Of a DNA stretch of 37,458 bases, positions 25,868 to 36,609 are shown piece after piece; position 1 is the first letter of the stretch, and the number at the start of each line of letters is the position of its first letter. Below the pieces are notes generated by a model. That model was not told the DNA's origin and ran no database searches. It saw nothing but the letters and a program-made list of their open reading frames with translations. This stretch comes from Massilia cavernae. GTDB taxonomy: Bacteria; Pseudomonadota; Gammaproteobacteria; Burkholderiales; Burkholderiaceae_D. The translations under genes and the position numbers were made by a program. Where the stretch lies: positions 1 to 37,458 of the forward strand of contig NZ_QYUP01000065.1 of assembly GCF_003590855.1 (NCBI RefSeq). The letters are read 5' to 3'.

Positions 25868-26035
25868 CAAACCATGAAACGACAACACCCAGCGCCCGCC
25901 GTGGGACTCCCACTTCGGGGCGTAAGCAGAACTTCCCACGCGAAGATTCCACTTGAGTTAGTCGGGAGCTCACTCTTCCCAAGACCCAATGGTGCGGGTT
26001 GTACCGTTTGGATTTGTGGAGGATAATTCCGGCCC

Positions 26036-26284
26036 ATGAACGATACCTCTACACTCCCTCCACTGCCGGACCGCCTGTCGATCGATCCGCGCAGCCCTCA
26101 CCACGTCCCTGCCGTGTTCCAGCACGACGTAGGCATTAAATTCAATGACAAAGAACTGACCAACGTTGAGGAATACTGCATCAGCGAAGGCTGGATCAAG
26201 GTTGCCGCGGGTAAGACGCTCGACCGCAAGGGCAAGCCGATGCTGATCAAGCTGAAGGGCAAGGTCGAAGTTTTTTATAAGTGA
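26036..26284 (+). CDS. DUF3297 family protein
   Basis: This is an 82-residue cytoplasmic protein of the DUF3297 family, whose function is unknown. The body PDRLSIDPRSPHHVPAVFQH, then DVGIKFNDKE and KTLDRKGKPMLIKLKGKVE, is strongly conserved in proteobacteria as I recall it. GGAGG stands at 26018-26022, 13 bases before the ATG, a slightly long spacing. It stands alone: upstream is the repeat-rich stretch and downstream a partial palindromic element and the 3' end of mnmA on the other strand. Confidence 0.85.
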   Translation: MNDTSTLPPLPDRLSIDPRSPHHVPAVFQHDVGIKFNDKELTNVEEYCISEGWIKVAAGKTLDRKGKPMLIKLKGKVEVFYK

Positions 26285-26324
26285 TTGGTGCGGTTGGCGG
26301 TCAGGTGCCGCTAACGGTGCGCAC

Positions 26325-26356
26325 GCGGATGCGGTCTTTGACCTTATCCGCCCTAC
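26325..26356. repeat. Partial copy of the 14.7-kb palindromic element
   Basis: GCGGATGCGG, a short spacer and CTTATCCGCCCTAC match the left half of the element at 14679-14774 (GCGGATGCGC, spacer, CTTATCCGCCCTAC) almost base for base. The right half is absent. It lies between DUF3297 and mnmA, again in a gap between convergent genes. Confidence 0.6.
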
Positions 26357-26404
26357 CGACCATGGCTGCTCGGAAGTTAACCCGGCAGCCACTGTCTCTT
26401 CTTC

Positions 26405-27508
26405 TTACGGTTTCGCGGAGCCGTCGATGATGCCGCCGCCGAGGCAGACGTCGCCGTCGTACAGAACGGCCGACTGGCCCGGCGTTACCGCCCATTGCGG
26501 GTCGGTGAAGGTCAGCGCGAAACGGTCCATTCCTTCCGGCCTCACCTCGCACGCCACGTCAGCCTGGCGGTAGCGCGTCTTGGCGTTCAGTGCGCGCGGC
26601 GCAGGCGGCACGCCGGCGATCCAGCTGGCCTGGCCAGCATCCAGTGACCCCGACAGCAGCCACGGATGGTCGTGCCCCTGCACGATCCACAGCGTGTTGG
26701 TGGCGACGTCCTTGCGCGCGACATACCACGCGTCGCTCGAACCGTCCGGATTCTTGTACGCCTTCATGCCGCCCACGCCGATGCCCTTGCGCTGGCCCAG
26801 CGTGTAGAACGACAGCCCCACATGCTCGCCCACGACAGTGCCGTCGTCGGTCTTCATCGGGCCCGGCTTGTACGACAGGTAGCGGTTCAGGAAGTCGCGG
26901 AACGGACGCTCGCCGATGAAGCAGATGCCGGTCGAGTCCTTCTTGGCCGCGTTCGGCAACGCCAGGCGCTCGGCGATCTTGCGCACTTCGGTCTTCGGGA
27001 TTTCGCCCAACGGGAACAGGGTCTTGGACAACTGCGCCTGGTTCAGGCGGTGCAGGAAGTAGCTCTGGTCCTTGGTCGCGTCGACTGCCTTCAGCAGCTC
27101 GAAGGCGCCGTTGTTCTCGCGTACCCGCGCGTAGTGGCCGGTGGCGATCAGGTCGGCGCCGAGGTGCATCGCGTGGTCGAGGAAGGCCTTGAACTTGATC
27201 TCGGCGTTGCACAGCACGTCCGGATTCGGCGTGCGGCCGGCCTGGTACTCGCGCAGGAACTCGGCGAACACGCGGTCCTTGTATTCGGCGGCGAAATTGA
27301 CCGCTTCGATGTCCACACCCACCACGTCGGCCACGCTGGCCGCGTCGATCCAGTCCTGGCGCGACGAGCAGAATTCGGAGTCGTCGTCGTCTTCCCAGTT
27401 TTTCATGAACAGGCCGATGACTTCATAGCCTTGTTCCTTCAGCATCCACGCCGCGACCGAGGAGTCGACTCCTCCCGACATGCCGATCACGACTTTTTTC
27501 TTGCTCAT
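26405..27508 (-). CDS. mnmA: tRNA-specific 2-thiouridylase
   Basis: MnmA adds sulfur to uridine 34 of tRNA-Lys, -Glu and -Gln, using ATP and persulfide sulfur from the Tus relay. The 367-residue product has the P-loop-like PP motif SGGVDSS near the N-terminus, the catalytic Cys in [12 protein letters not shown], and the second Cys in [22 protein letters not shown] and [14 protein letters not shown] are also typical. Two starts are possible: the ATG at 27520 overlaps the nudJ stop region; the ATG at 27508 ([10 protein letters not shown]), one base after that stop codon, fits the family better. It forms a pair with nudJ, as in E. coli. Confidence 0.95.
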   Translation of the reverse strand: MSKKKVVIGMSGGVDSSVAAWMLKEQGYEVIGLFMKNWEDDDDSEFCSSRQDWIDAASVADVVGVDIEAVNFAAEYKDRVFAEFLREYQAGRTPNPDVLCNAEIKFKAFLDHAMHLGADLIATGHYARVRENNGAFELLKAVDATKDQSYFLHRLNQAQLSKTLFPLGEIPKTEVRKIAERLALPNAAKKDSTGICFIGERPFRDFLNRYLSYKPGPMKTDDGTVVGEHVGLSFYTLGQRKGIGVGGMKAYKNPDGSSDAWYVARKDVATNTLWIVQGHDHPWLLSGSLDAGQASWIAGVPPAPRALNAKTRYRQADVACEVRPEGMDRFALTFTDPQWAVTPGQSAVLYDGDVCLGGGIIDGSAKP

Positions 27509-27509
27509 T

Positions 27510-28013
27510 TCAGGTGACATCCGTTTTTAGTGTGAGTCCGTCTTCGAAGACCGATTCGTGTGTATGCAGCAGGTCGAGCGAGGTGCGCTTGCCAGCAAGG
27601 TAGTCGTCGACGCAGCGAAGCACGATCGGGCTCCGGTGGCGTTCCTGGCAGGCCGCCATTTCGTCGCGCGTCATCCACAGTGTACGAAGGATCCCGTGGT
27701 CGAGCGGCTGGTCATACTCCTTGCCCGCTTCGCCGCAGAAGGTGAATCGCAGGTAGGTCACATCGGTGCCGCGCCGTTTCGAGGTGTAGCGCGACATGTA
27801 CATGCCGACCAGCGCGTGCGGAATGAAATCGTGCGCCGTCTCTTCCATCACTTCGCGCACCACTGCCTGTTCCAGCGTCTCGAACGGATCGAGGTGGCCG
27901 GCCGGCTGGTTCAGGCGCACGCCTTCGCTGGTCTCTTCCTCGATCAGGAGGAAGCGGCCGTCGCGCTCGATGATCGCGGCTACGGTGACTGACGGTTTCC
28001 AGGTATGTGGCAT
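27510..28013 (-). CDS. nudJ: Nudix hydrolase NudJ
   Basis: This Nudix hydrolase has 167 residues. The Nudix box is complete: [20 protein letters not shown] followed by T-A, fitting GX5EX7REUXEEXGU except that the final Gly is Ala-like. E. coli NudJ hydrolyses thiamine and nucleoside pyrophosphates and lies next to mnmA, as here, which supports the name. The ATG at 28013 is preceded by GAGGA 6 bases upstream; the open frame above it has no family match. It overlaps or abuts mnmA by a stop/start junction, so the two are co-translated. Confidence 0.9.
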   Translation of the reverse strand: MPHTWKPSVTVAAIIERDGRFLLIEEETSEGVRLNQPAGHLDPFETLEQAVVREVMEETAHDFIPHALVGMYMSRYTSKRRGTDVTYLRFTFCGEAGKEYDQPLDHGILRTLWMTRDEMAACQERHRSPIVLRCVDDYLAGKRTSLDLLHTHESVFEDGLTLKTDVT

Positions 28014-28256
28014 GGCGTCCTCAAAATGAAGCCGACATTTTACCTTGCTTATCCATAGTTGCTCGCCCGCAGCCTCGCCGATGCTGTATGCATGGAAGTA
28101 ACACATTGATCTGATACAAGAAATCGTCAAATCTTTCTGTATTTGCAACATGTGGCGGCTCGAAAATCCAACATGGCCTTGGAAATAAGCCAACAATGAT
28201 CGGAAGAATAATTTCCGTGTACTATCTATTTCATTATTTCACTTATGGAGGCATTT

Positions 28257-29369
28257 ATGAGGATAGGCATACCCGCCGAAACGCGGGCGGGCGAAACCCG
28301 GGTCGCTGCAACACCCGAGACCGTTAAGAAGCTGGCCGCGAAGCACCAGGTGGTAGTCCAGTCCGGAGCGGGCGTGGCCGCTTCGAACATCGACGAGGCC
28401 TACGCCGCCGCCGGCGCCACCATCGGCAGCGCAGCCGATGCCTTCGGCTGCGACGTAGTGCTGAAGGTGCGCGCACCCAATGCGGAAGAGCGCGCGCTGA
28501 TGAAGCCGAACACCGTGGTGATCGGCATGTTGAATCCTTTCGACGCCGAGACCATCGCCGCGATGGCCGCATCGGGCCTGACCGCCTTTGCCCTCGAAGC
28601 CGTCCCGCGCATTACCCGCGCCCAGTCGATGGACGTGCTGTCCTCCCAGGCCAACATCGCCGGCTACAAAGCCGTGATGATGGCGGCGAATGCCTACCAG
28701 CGCTTCACGCCGATGCTGATGACGGCGGCCGGCACGGTGAAAGCCGCGCGCGTGCTGATCATGGGCGTGGGCGTGGCCGGCCTGCAGGCGATTGCGACCG
28801 CCAAGCGCCTCGGCGCGGTGATCGAAGCCTCGGACGTGCGTCCCCCGGTCAAGGAGCAGGTCGAATCGCTGGGCGCCAAGTTCATCGACGTACCATTCAT
28901 CAGTGACGAAGAGAGGGAAATCGCGCAGGGCGTGGGCGGCTATGCGCGCCCGATGCCGGCGGACTGGATGCGCCGCCAGGCCGACCTGGTGCACGAACGC
29001 GCCAAACTGGCCGACATCATCATCACCACCGCGCTGATTCCCGGCCGTCCGGCCCCTGTGCTGATTTCGGAAGAAACCGTCAAGGCGATGAAACCCGGTT
29101 CGGTGATCGTCGACCTCGCGGTGGAACAGGGCGGCAACTGCCCCCTGTCGGAATTGAACAAGACCGTCGTCCGGCATGGCGTGTCGATCATCGGCGAGCC
29201 TAACCTGGCGTCGCTGGTGGCCGCCGACGCTTCTGCGCTATACGCGCGCAACGTGCTCGACTTCCTCAAGCTGATCATCGACAAGGACGAAAACCTGGCG
29301 ATCGACCGCGAGGACGAGATCCTGAAAGCGACGCTGGTATGCGCGGGCGGGGAAGTGCTGCGCAAATAA
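28257..29369 (+). CDS. pntAA: NAD(P) transhydrogenase subunit alpha, NAD-binding part
   Basis: This is the soluble NAD(H)-binding domain I of the proton-translocating transhydrogenase, which transfers hydride between NADH and NADP+ using the proton gradient. It has 370 residues with RIGIPAETRAGETRVAATPE at the start, MDVLSSQANIAGYKAVM, the Rossmann motif GVGVAGLQAIATAKRLGA and ASDVRP. The ATG at 28257 is used because GGAGG lies 6 bases before it; an ATG four codons earlier (28245) overlaps that ribosome site. The alpha subunit is split in this organism, with its membrane part encoded next as a separate gene. No clear promoter was found in the 240 bp upstream. Confidence 0.95.
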   Translation: MRIGIPAETRAGETRVAATPETVKKLAAKHQVVVQSGAGVAASNIDEAYAAAGATIGSAADAFGCDVVLKVRAPNAEERALMKPNTVVIGMLNPFDAETIAAMAASGLTAFALEAVPRITRAQSMDVLSSQANIAGYKAVMMAANAYQRFTPMLMTAAGTVKAARVLIMGVGVAGLQAIATAKRLGAVIEASDVRPPVKEQVESLGAKFIDVPFISDEEREIAQGVGGYARPMPADWMRRQADLVHERAKLADIIITTALIPGRPAPVLISEETVKAMKPGSVIVDLAVEQGGNCPLSELNKTVVRHGVSIIGEPNLASLVAADASALYARNVLDFLKLIIDKDENLAIDREDEILKATLVCAGGEVLRK

Positions 29370-29424
29370 GAACGACAGGGCGGGCCGCGGCCCGTTTCGA
29401 CTGCAAATAATATAGGGAGTTAAC

Positions 29425-29742
29425 ATGGACGCCATCAGTCCAACCATCATCAATCTGATCATCTTCGTGCTGGCGATCTACGTCGGCTACCACGTTGTCT
29501 GGACCGTCACCCCGGCGCTGCATACGCCGCTGATGGCCGTGACCAACGCCATCTCCGCCATCATCATCGTGGGCGCCATGCTGGCCGCCGCGCTGACCGA
29601 GGGCATGGTCGGCCAGGTTGCCGGCACCATCGCCGTGGCACTCGCCGCGGTCAATGTGTTCGGCGGCTTCCTCGTCACGCAGCGCATGCTCGAGATGTTC
29701 AAGAAGAAGGAACCGAAGGCCAAGTCGGGAGGCCAGGCATGA
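29425..29742 (+). CDS. pntAB: NAD(P) transhydrogenase subunit alpha, membrane part
   Basis: This is the 105-residue membrane domain of the alpha subunit, equal to the C-terminal portion of the one-piece E. coli PntA. It has three or four helices ([57 protein letters not shown]) and ends in a Lys-rich tail. AGGGAG stands 6 bases before the ATG. Its stop overlaps the start of pntB (ATGA), so translation is coupled. With PntAA and PntB it completes the three-subunit transhydrogenase. Confidence 0.95.
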   Translation: MDAISPTIINLIIFVLAIYVGYHVVWTVTPALHTPLMAVTNAISAIIIVGAMLAAALTEGMVGQVAGTIAVALAAVNVFGGFLVTQRMLEMFKKKEPKAKSGGQA

Positions 29743-31196
29743 ATTTCATCACCATGAACCTGGTCACCATGCTGTACCTGGTGGCCTCGGTCTGCTTCAT
29801 CCAGGCGCTCAAGGGCCTGTCCTCGCCATCCTCCGCGCGCGCCGGTAACGCCTTCGGCATGATCGGCATGGCGATTGCCACCGTCACCACCGTGGCGCTG
29901 ATCCTCAAGCTCAAGACCCAGATGGCCACCGGCTCCATGGGCTACGGTCTGGTGATCATCGGCCTGGTCGTGGGCGGCGGCATAGGCGCCATTGCGGCGA
30001 AAAAGGTCGAGATGACCAAGATGCCGGAACTGGTGGCGGCGATGCACTCGCTGATCGGTCTGGCCGCCGTCTGTATCGCGGTGGCCGTGGTGTCGGAACC
30101 GTGGATGTTCCAGATCACCGAGCGTAGCATGGCACTGCCGTTCGGTAACCGCCTCGAGCTGTTCATCGGTACCTTCGTCGGCGCCGTCACCTTCTCGGGT
30201 TCCGTGATTGCCTTCGGCAAGCTGTCGGGCAAATACAAGTTCCGCCTGTTCCAGGGCGCGCCGGTCAGCTTCGCCGGCCAGCACATGCTCAACCTGGCGA
30301 TCGCGATTGCCATCGTCGCGCTTGGCCTGATGTTCTGCTTCTCCGACGCGGTGGAGCCGGCGTGGACCCCGTTCATCATCATGGCGGCGCTGTCCTTCGT
30401 GCTCGGCGTGCTGATCATCATCCCGATCGGCGGCGCCGACATGCCGGTGGTGGTGTCCATGCTGAACAGCTATTCGGGCTGGGCGGCGGCGGGCATCGGC
30501 TTCTCGCTGAATAACTCGATGCTGATCATCGCAGGTTCGCTGGTCGGTTCGAGCGGTGCGATCCTCTCGTACATCATGTGCAAGGCGATGAACCGCTCCT
30601 TCTTCAACGTGATCCTGGGCGGCTTCGGCGGCGAGGCCGCGGCTGCCGGCGGTGGCGAGTCCAAGGAACAGCGCCCGGTCAAGTCGGGTTCCGCCGACGA
30701 TGCTGCCTTCATCATGGCCAATGCCGAATCGGTGATCATCGTTCCTGGCTACGGCCTGGCGGTGGCGCGCGCACAGCATGCGCTCAAGGAGCTGGTCGAG
30801 AAGCTGAACCACCAGGGTGTCAGCGTGAAGTACGCGATCCACCCTGTGGCGGGCCGCATGCCGGGCCACATGAACGTGCTGCTGGCCGAAGCCGAGGTGC
30901 CGTACGACCAGGTGTTCGAGATGGAGGACATCAACAGCGAATTCGGCCAGACCGACGTGGTGCTGGTGCTGGGCGCGAACGACGTGGTCAACCCGGCCGC
31001 CAAGGATCCGAAGTCCTCGATCGCCGGCATGCCGATCCTCGAGGCCTACAAGGCCAAGAGCATCATCGTCAACAAGCGCTCGATGGCTTCCGGCTACGCG
31101 GGCCTGGACAATGAACTGTTCTACCAGGCGAACACGATGATGGTGTTCGGCGATGCGAAGAAGGTGCTGGAATCGATGGTCAAGGCCGTCGACTAA
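29739..31196 (+). CDS. pntB: NAD(P) transhydrogenase subunit beta
   Basis: PntB supplies the remaining membrane helices and the NADP(H)-binding domain III. It has 485 residues. The first ~280 are strongly hydrophobic with the conserved [20 protein letters not shown] helix, and the C-terminal domain has [37 protein letters not shown] and [15 protein letters not shown], all typical of NADP binding. It starts inside the stop codon of pntAB. It ends 24 bp from the convergent GGDEF gene, with an 11-bp inverted repeat in between and into that gene's 3' end. Confidence 0.97.
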   Translation: MNFITMNLVTMLYLVASVCFIQALKGLSSPSSARAGNAFGMIGMAIATVTTVALILKLKTQMATGSMGYGLVIIGLVVGGGIGAIAAKKVEMTKMPELVAAMHSLIGLAAVCIAVAVVSEPWMFQITERSMALPFGNRLELFIGTFVGAVTFSGSVIAFGKLSGKYKFRLFQGAPVSFAGQHMLNLAIAIAIVALGLMFCFSDAVEPAWTPFIIMAALSFVLGVLIIIPIGGADMPVVVSMLNSYSGWAAAGIGFSLNNSMLIIAGSLVGSSGAILSYIMCKAMNRSFFNVILGGFGGEAAAAGGGESKEQRPVKSGSADDAAFIMANAESVIIVPGYGLAVARAQHALKELVEKLNHQGVSVKYAIHPVAGRMPGHMNVLLAEAEVPYDQVFEMEDINSEFGQTDVVLVLGANDVVNPAAKDPKSSIAGMPILEAYKAKSIIVNKRSMASGYAGLDNELFYQANTMMVFGDAKKVLESMVKAVD

Positions 31197-31206
31197 GTAG
31201 TCCTGC

Positions 31207-31246
31207 GCCGCAACCGGCCGTCACAGGCTTTCGACCCGGTTGCGGC
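31207..31246. terminator. Possible bidirectional terminator between pntB and the GGDEF gene
   Basis: GCCGCAACCGG (31207-31217) and CCGGTTGCGGC (31236-31246) form a perfect 11-bp stem with an 18-base loop. It covers the last codons of the GGDEF gene and the region after the pntB stop. There is no T tract, so function as a terminator is only a possibility. Confidence 0.35.
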
Positions 31247-32123
31247 CACCATCCTTGGCCTTGTAGAGCGCGCAGTCGGCAGTGCCCAGCGCCTCGTCCA
31301 GCGCTGTCCCCGGCGGCAGCGTCGCCAGCCCGATGCTGATCGTGACTGCCAGCTTCTTGTTGGCGGCGGTCGTTATCGGCTCCGTCGCAATCGCTTCCCT
31401 GATCCGCTCCGCCACGCCGATGGCGGTTTCCGACGATGTGTCGGGGAACAGCAGGCCGAATTCCTCGCCGCCGATGCGCGCCACAAAGTCGGTCGTGCGC
31501 GCCGCTGCGATCATGCGTCTGGCAATCTCGCGCAGCACCTCGTCGCCGACAGGGTGGCCATGGTCGTCATTGATTTTCTTGAAGTGGTCGATGTCGGCGA
31601 TGCCGACGGCCATGTCGGCGCCGCGGCGCCATCCCAGCGCCATCATCTGCCCGGCTTCGGCGTCGAAGGAGCGCCGGTTGGCGATTTCGGTCAGCGGGTC
31701 GGTCATCGCCTGGCGTTCTAGAGCTGCCATCAGCTCGGCGTGCTTTTCCTCCATCCGCCGGCGCGGGCGCAGGTCCTCGATAAAGGCGCCGAAGTAGCGG
31801 GTGCCGTCGTGCATTCCGAGGTCCAGCGCCTTCATCTCGACCGGAATCTGCTCGCCGCACTGATGCCTCAGGACGGACTCGCCGACCTTGCCGAACGCTC
31901 CGTTGCCACGGTGCCTGTCATTGGCGCGGCGCTGGGCCGCAGCTGCTTCCGGCAGCACGCAGTCGACCGAGCTGCCCGGCAGCGCACCGATGGCGTAACC
32001 GCAGAGCACATGCATCGCGTGGTTGGCGTAGCGGATGGTGCATGCGTCGTCAATGATGAGCACGGCATCGAGGGACTCTTCGATCAGTGCCAACATCAGA
32101 GAGGCTGGCAGGGCGGTGATCAT
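31221..32123 (-). CDS. PAS-GGDEF diguanylate cyclase
   Basis: This 300-residue cytoplasmic protein probably makes cyclic di-GMP. Residues 10-125 form a PAS domain (DAVLIIDDACTIRYANHAM, then the PAC-like RYFGAFIEDL). A short helix links it to a GGDEF domain that starts at MTDPLTEIANRRSF. The active-site motif is GGEEF (218-222), with the inhibitory I-site RTTD (209-212) exactly five residues before it, so product feedback is expected. No membrane segment is present. No partner gene for signal input lies nearby. The gene stands downstream of ubiH on the same strand, 114 bp away. Confidence 0.93.
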   Translation of the reverse strand: MITALPASLMLALIEESLDAVLIIDDACTIRYANHAMHVLCGYAIGALPGSSVDCVLPEAAAAQRRANDRHRGNGAFGKVGESVLRHQCGEQIPVEMKALDLGMHDGTRYFGAFIEDLRPRRRMEEKHAELMAALERQAMTDPLTEIANRRSFDAEAGQMMALGWRRGADMAVGIADIDHFKKINDDHGHPVGDEVLREIARRMIAAARTTDFVARIGGEEFGLLFPDTSSETAIGVAERIREAIATEPITTAANKKLAVTISIGLATLPPGTALDEALGTADCALYKAKDGGRNRVESL

Positions 32124-32237
32124 GGGAAATCACTGGACGGAACGTTGTCCGCTTATTCTCCCACGCCCTGCAGTTTTTCGTCTTGTTCCCGCATACATTC
32201 ACGTCGGCAAGACACTGCGGCATTGATGTGTGGCGGC

Positions 32238-33392
32238 TTATTTGCCACGGTGGCCGAACATCATCGTTTCGGCCAGCAGCGAACGGGCCGGGGTAAAGGT
32301 GTCGAGCAGGCCGAGCCCAAGGCCCAGCAGCGCCTGCGAACGGTCATTGTTGGCGAACACGCGCGCCATCGTGTCGGTCAGGCTTACCACCAGCTTGCGG
32401 TCGGCCTTGCGCTCCTGCGCAAAGCGCGCCAGTGCTGCCGGTGACGCGTCGCGCGCCAGCAGGCGCGCCAGCACGGCGGCGTCGCGCAGGCCGAGGTTCA
32501 GTCCCTGGCCGGCGACCGGGTGTAGCGTCTGCGCCGCGTTGCCGATGGCGACCGTGCGTTCGGTGGCTGCTTCGCCCGCGTTGAGGCCGAGCGGGTAGGA
32601 CACCCGCCTGGTGGTGCCGGTGAAGCGCCCGAGGCGGGCACCGAAGGCCTCGCCCAGCTGCGCCAGGAATTGCGCATCGTCCAGTGCCAGCAACTCCTGT
32701 GCGCGCGCGGGACGCGTGCACCACACGAGCGCGTATTGCTGGCGGTCGTCGCCGTCCTGCGGCAACAGCGCCAGCGGACCTTCTTCGGTAAACCGTTCAT
32801 AGGCGCGGTGCGCCACTGGCAGGCTGGCGCTGACGCGCGCGATCACCGCGGTCTGGCCGTAGTCGCGTTGCAGTTCGCGCGCCGGCTGCGCGCCGAACAC
32901 GCCGCCTTCGGCCTGCACCGCGAGACGCGCGCCGATCGTGCGTTCATCGTCGAGCGTCAGCACGACGCCGTCGCTGTCTTCCGTCTTGGCGGCCACGCGC
33001 GCTGGCCGGATGACGGCAATTCCCATGCGTTCGCATACGGAGGCCAGTATGCCGGCGACGTCGCCGTAGCGCGCAACATAGCCCAGCGCTGGCACCTTTT
33101 GTTCGGCGCAGTCGATCATGCTGCGGCCGAAGTGGCCGCGCCGCGATACGTGGATTTCATGAATGGGCGTCGCCGCCATCGGCCACGCGCCGATGGCTTC
33201 GAGCACCTGGCGGCTGCCGTAGGACAGGGCGATCGAGCGCGGGTCCGCCAGCGAAGCGGACAGCGGCTTGGCGTCGACCAGGCCGACGCGCTGCGCCGGC
33301 ATGCCGCGCTGGACCAGCAGCGCCGCCAGCGCCATGCCCACCGGGCCGGCGCCGCAGATCGCCACGTCGAGATTGTGTTCCCTGGCTTCCAT
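32238..33392 (-). CDS. ubiH: Ubiquinone biosynthesis FAD hydroxylase (UbiH family)
   Basis: This is an FAD-dependent monooxygenase of the UbiH/UbiF/VisC/COQ6 family, 384 residues, acting in ubiquinone ring hydroxylation. It has the FAD motif GAGPVG (14-19) and the second FAD motif GNAAQTLHPVAGQGLNLGLR. The middle DG motif reads VQAEGGVFG, with Glu in place of the usual Asp. DYGQTAVIARV is also a family feature. It follows pepP by 3 bp, and the pepP-ubiH order is the same as in E. coli, which favours UbiH over its paralogs. The ring position cannot be told from sequence. Confidence 0.88.
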   Translation of the reverse strand: MEAREHNLDVAICGAGPVGMALAALLVQRGMPAQRVGLVDAKPLSASLADPRSIALSYGSRQVLEAIGAWPMAATPIHEIHVSRRGHFGRSMIDCAEQKVPALGYVARYGDVAGILASVCERMGIAVIRPARVAAKTEDSDGVVLTLDDERTIGARLAVQAEGGVFGAQPARELQRDYGQTAVIARVSASLPVAHRAYERFTEEGPLALLPQDGDDRQQYALVWCTRPARAQELLALDDAQFLAQLGEAFGARLGRFTGTTRRVSYPLGLNAGEAATERTVAIGNAAQTLHPVAGQGLNLGLRDAAVLARLLARDASPAALARFAQERKADRKLVVSLTDTMARVFANNDRSQALLGLGLGLLDTFTPARSLLAETMMFGHRGK

Positions 33393-33395
33393 TGC

Positions 33396-34723
<1,328 letters not shown>

Positions 34724-34727
<4 letters not shown>

Positions 34728-35443
34728 GCCTTTGCCTTTTTGGCCAGCGGTGCATTGAGTTCGTCGAGCTGCGCGACGGTGCCGACGTTCACCCATTCGC
34801 CTTCGTACACTTCGCCGCCGACCTGGCCGCGGTCGGCGTATTCGCGCATCAAGCCCCCGATGCGGACCTTCTCGCCCGGCTTGATCGCCGCGAACATCTC
34901 GGGACGGTAGACGCCGATATTGGCGAAGTTCCACTTCGGCGTGCCTTCGTTGGACACCGAGTACATGTTCAGCGCGAAGTCGCCTTCCGGGTTGTGCCAC
35001 GGGTTCGGCGTCAGGTACAGCCAGCACACGTCGCGTTTGTCGGCAGGGTAGGGGTTGCCCCACATGTCCTTGTCGTGCAATACGTCCTCGACCTGTTCGA
35101 AGTCGAAGTAGGGGCAGTAGATGTCGCCCGATACCGCCACGAACGGTTCGTCGCCCAGCAGGTGCATCGCATTGGCGATGCCGCCCGCCGTTTCGAGCGC
35201 GGTTTCCTCGTGCGAGTACGCGATCTGCGCGCCGTACTTGCTGCCGTCGCCCAGTTCTTCTTCGATCATGTGGCCGAGGTGGGCGTGGTTGATGACGATC
35301 TCGGTGATCCCGGCGCGCACCAGGTTAAGGACGTGCCACACGATCAGCGGACGGCCGCGTACTTTCAGCAGCGGCTTCGGGCAGGTGTCCGTCAGCGGAC
35401 GCATGCGCTCGCCGCGGCCGGCGGCAAAAATCATTGCTTTCAT
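34724..35443 (-). CDS. murU: N-acetylmuramate-1-phosphate uridylyltransferase
   Basis: MurU converts MurNAc-1-phosphate and UTP to UDP-MurNAc in the peptidoglycan recycling route that bypasses de novo synthesis. The 239-residue nucleotidyltransferase has the signature FAAGRGERMRPLTDTCPKPL (residues 6-25), EETALETAGGIANAM, and the metal-binding Asp in VAVSGDIYCP. It starts 13 bp after amgK, the kinase that makes its substrate, and overlaps pepP at its end. The pairing with amgK next to lptD is the same as in Pseudomonas and is the main reason to name it MurU rather than another sugar nucleotidyltransferase. Confidence 0.93.
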
Positions 35444-35456
35444 TTGGAGCCTGCGA

Positions 35457-36512
35457 TCAGAAGGTGTAGCCGACCTGCGGCGCCTTGTCCTCGAACGTGT
35501 CGAGCAGGCGCACCAGCGGTTTGAGCACGGTGTAGCGGTTGGCGGTCTTGCGCACGTAATCGGCCACGGTTGGCAAATCGCCCATGTAGATCGCCTTGCT
35601 GTCGCGGTAGTTCAGGCGGCAGAAGATACCGAGGATCTTCAGGTGGCGCTGCAGCGCCATGAATTCGAAGTCGCGGTAGAAGGCGTCGATATCCGGATTG
35701 ACCGGCAGGCCGACCTGCTTGGCGCGCTGCCAGTAGCGTACCACCCAGTCCAGCACCACTTCCTCGTCCCACTGGATGTAGGCGTCGCGCAGCAGCGAGC
35801 CGAGGTCGTAGGTGACCGGGCCGAACACCGCATCCTGGAAGTCCAGCACGCCCGGGTTGCCCTGGTCGATGAACATCAGGTTACGCGAATGGAAGTCGCG
35901 GTGCATGAACACCTGCGGCTGCGCCAGGTTGTTGGCGATGATCGCCTCGAACACCTTGTTCAGCTGCTCGCCCTGTTCCGGCGTCATGGTGATGCCGAGG
36001 TGCTTGCCGACATACCATTCGGGGAACAGGTTCAGCTCGCGCTCGATGAAGGCGCGGTCGTAGTTCGGCAGCACGTCCGGCTTGCTGTGCAGCTGGAACT
36101 GGATCAGCGCGTCGACCGCGTCCGAATACATGAACGGCGCGTTGTCGATGTCGAGGCGCTGCAGGTAGGTGGTGGTGCCGAGGTCGGACAGCAGCAGGAA
36201 GCCGTTGGGCACGTCCTGCGCGACGATGGCGGGAACGGTCACGCCGGCTTCGAGCAGCAGGCCTTGCACATGGACGAAGGCCGGCACGTTTTCGCGCTCG
36301 GGCGGCGCGTCCATCGCGATCAGCGTGTCGCCCAGTTTGGCGCGCAGTTCGGGCATCACGTCGAGGCGGAAGTAGCGGCGGAAGCTGGCGTCGGACGAGG
36401 CAGGGCGCTGGGTCTCGACCTGCACCAGGTTAAGCGTTCCGAGCCATGCTGAGAGTTGCTGCAGGCGGGCGTCGGACTGGGGTGCGGGGGTAGTAGATGA
36501 CAATAAAGACAT
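35457..36512 (-). CDS. amgK: N-acetylmuramate/N-acetylglucosamine kinase
   Basis: AmgK phosphorylates the anomeric hydroxyl of MurNAc (and GlcNAc) in cell-wall recycling. The 351-residue protein has an aminoglycoside-phosphotransferase-like kinase fold: FRRYFRL near residue 44, the catalytic loop MHRDFHSRNL with Asp206, and the metal-binding VLDFQDA with Asp224. YDLGSLLRDAYIQWDE follows, as usual in this family. It leads the operon with murU, pepP and ubiH and is divergent from lptD. Confidence 0.93.
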   Translation of the reverse strand: MSLLSSTTPAPQSDARLQQLSAWLGTLNLVQVETQRPASSDASFRRYFRLDVMPELRAKLGDTLIAMDAPPERENVPAFVHVQGLLLEAGVTVPAIVAQDVPNGFLLLSDLGTTTYLQRLDIDNAPFMYSDAVDALIQFQLHSKPDVLPNYDRAFIERELNLFPEWYVGKHLGITMTPEQGEQLNKVFEAIIANNLAQPQVFMHRDFHSRNLMFIDQGNPGVLDFQDAVFGPVTYDLGSLLRDAYIQWDEEVVLDWVVRYWQRAKQVGLPVNPDIDAFYRDFEFMALQRHLKILGIFCRLNYRDSKAIYMGDLPTVADYVRKTANRYTVLKPLVRLLDTFEDKAPQVGYTF

Positions 36513-36551
36513 GAAGCAGCCTGTGGAATCCGTTTGAGTGACACAATCCCA

Positions 36552-36557
36552 TATAAT
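36552..36557 (+). promoter_or_regulatory. Possible -10 element of lptD
   Basis: A perfect TATAAT stands 52 bp upstream of the lptD ATG, in the 97-bp amgK/lptD spacer. No convincing -35 hexamer stands 16-18 bp upstream (TCCGTT region), so this is a single-element call. Confidence 0.4.
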
Positions 36558-36609
36558 AAGGGATTAAACTCAAAAAAGCGCCTGCTATGGTGTTTGCACG
36601 TATCTTTTC

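Larger units (their letters stand above)
25439..26035. other. Non-coding stretch with helically phased short repeats
   Basis: No gene is supported in these 597 bases. The first part (25440-25575) is unremarkable apart from a GGCCAAGAGCGGCATGTCGA stretch that reminds me of dispersed intergenic sequence. From 25581 to 25867 the DNA is made largely of short units spaced 10-11 bp. On the left (25581-25620) four exact 10-bp steps read CACGGAATCA, CACGAATTCG, CACGGAACCG, CACGAAAAGT. On the right (25775-25867) nine units resemble CGATTTCGTG, the reverse complement. Between them lie AT-richer bases with an 8-bp inverted repeat (25691-25729). The last 170 bases lead to the DUF3297 gene and hold its GGAGG ribosome site. 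Confidence 0.7.

Noticed and set aside
25660..26037. 125-codon minus-strand frame with RYRTIAP / RNRTIRV / RNRTKIA heptads
   Set aside because: The peptide repeats merely reflect the 21-bp DNA periodicity. The frame has no ribosome site or family match, and it overlaps the upstream region of DUF3297.
29487..30869. 460-codon open frame on the minus strand
   Set aside because: It is antisense to pntAB and pntB; the His/Arg/Asp-rich translation is a typical GC-driven shadow.
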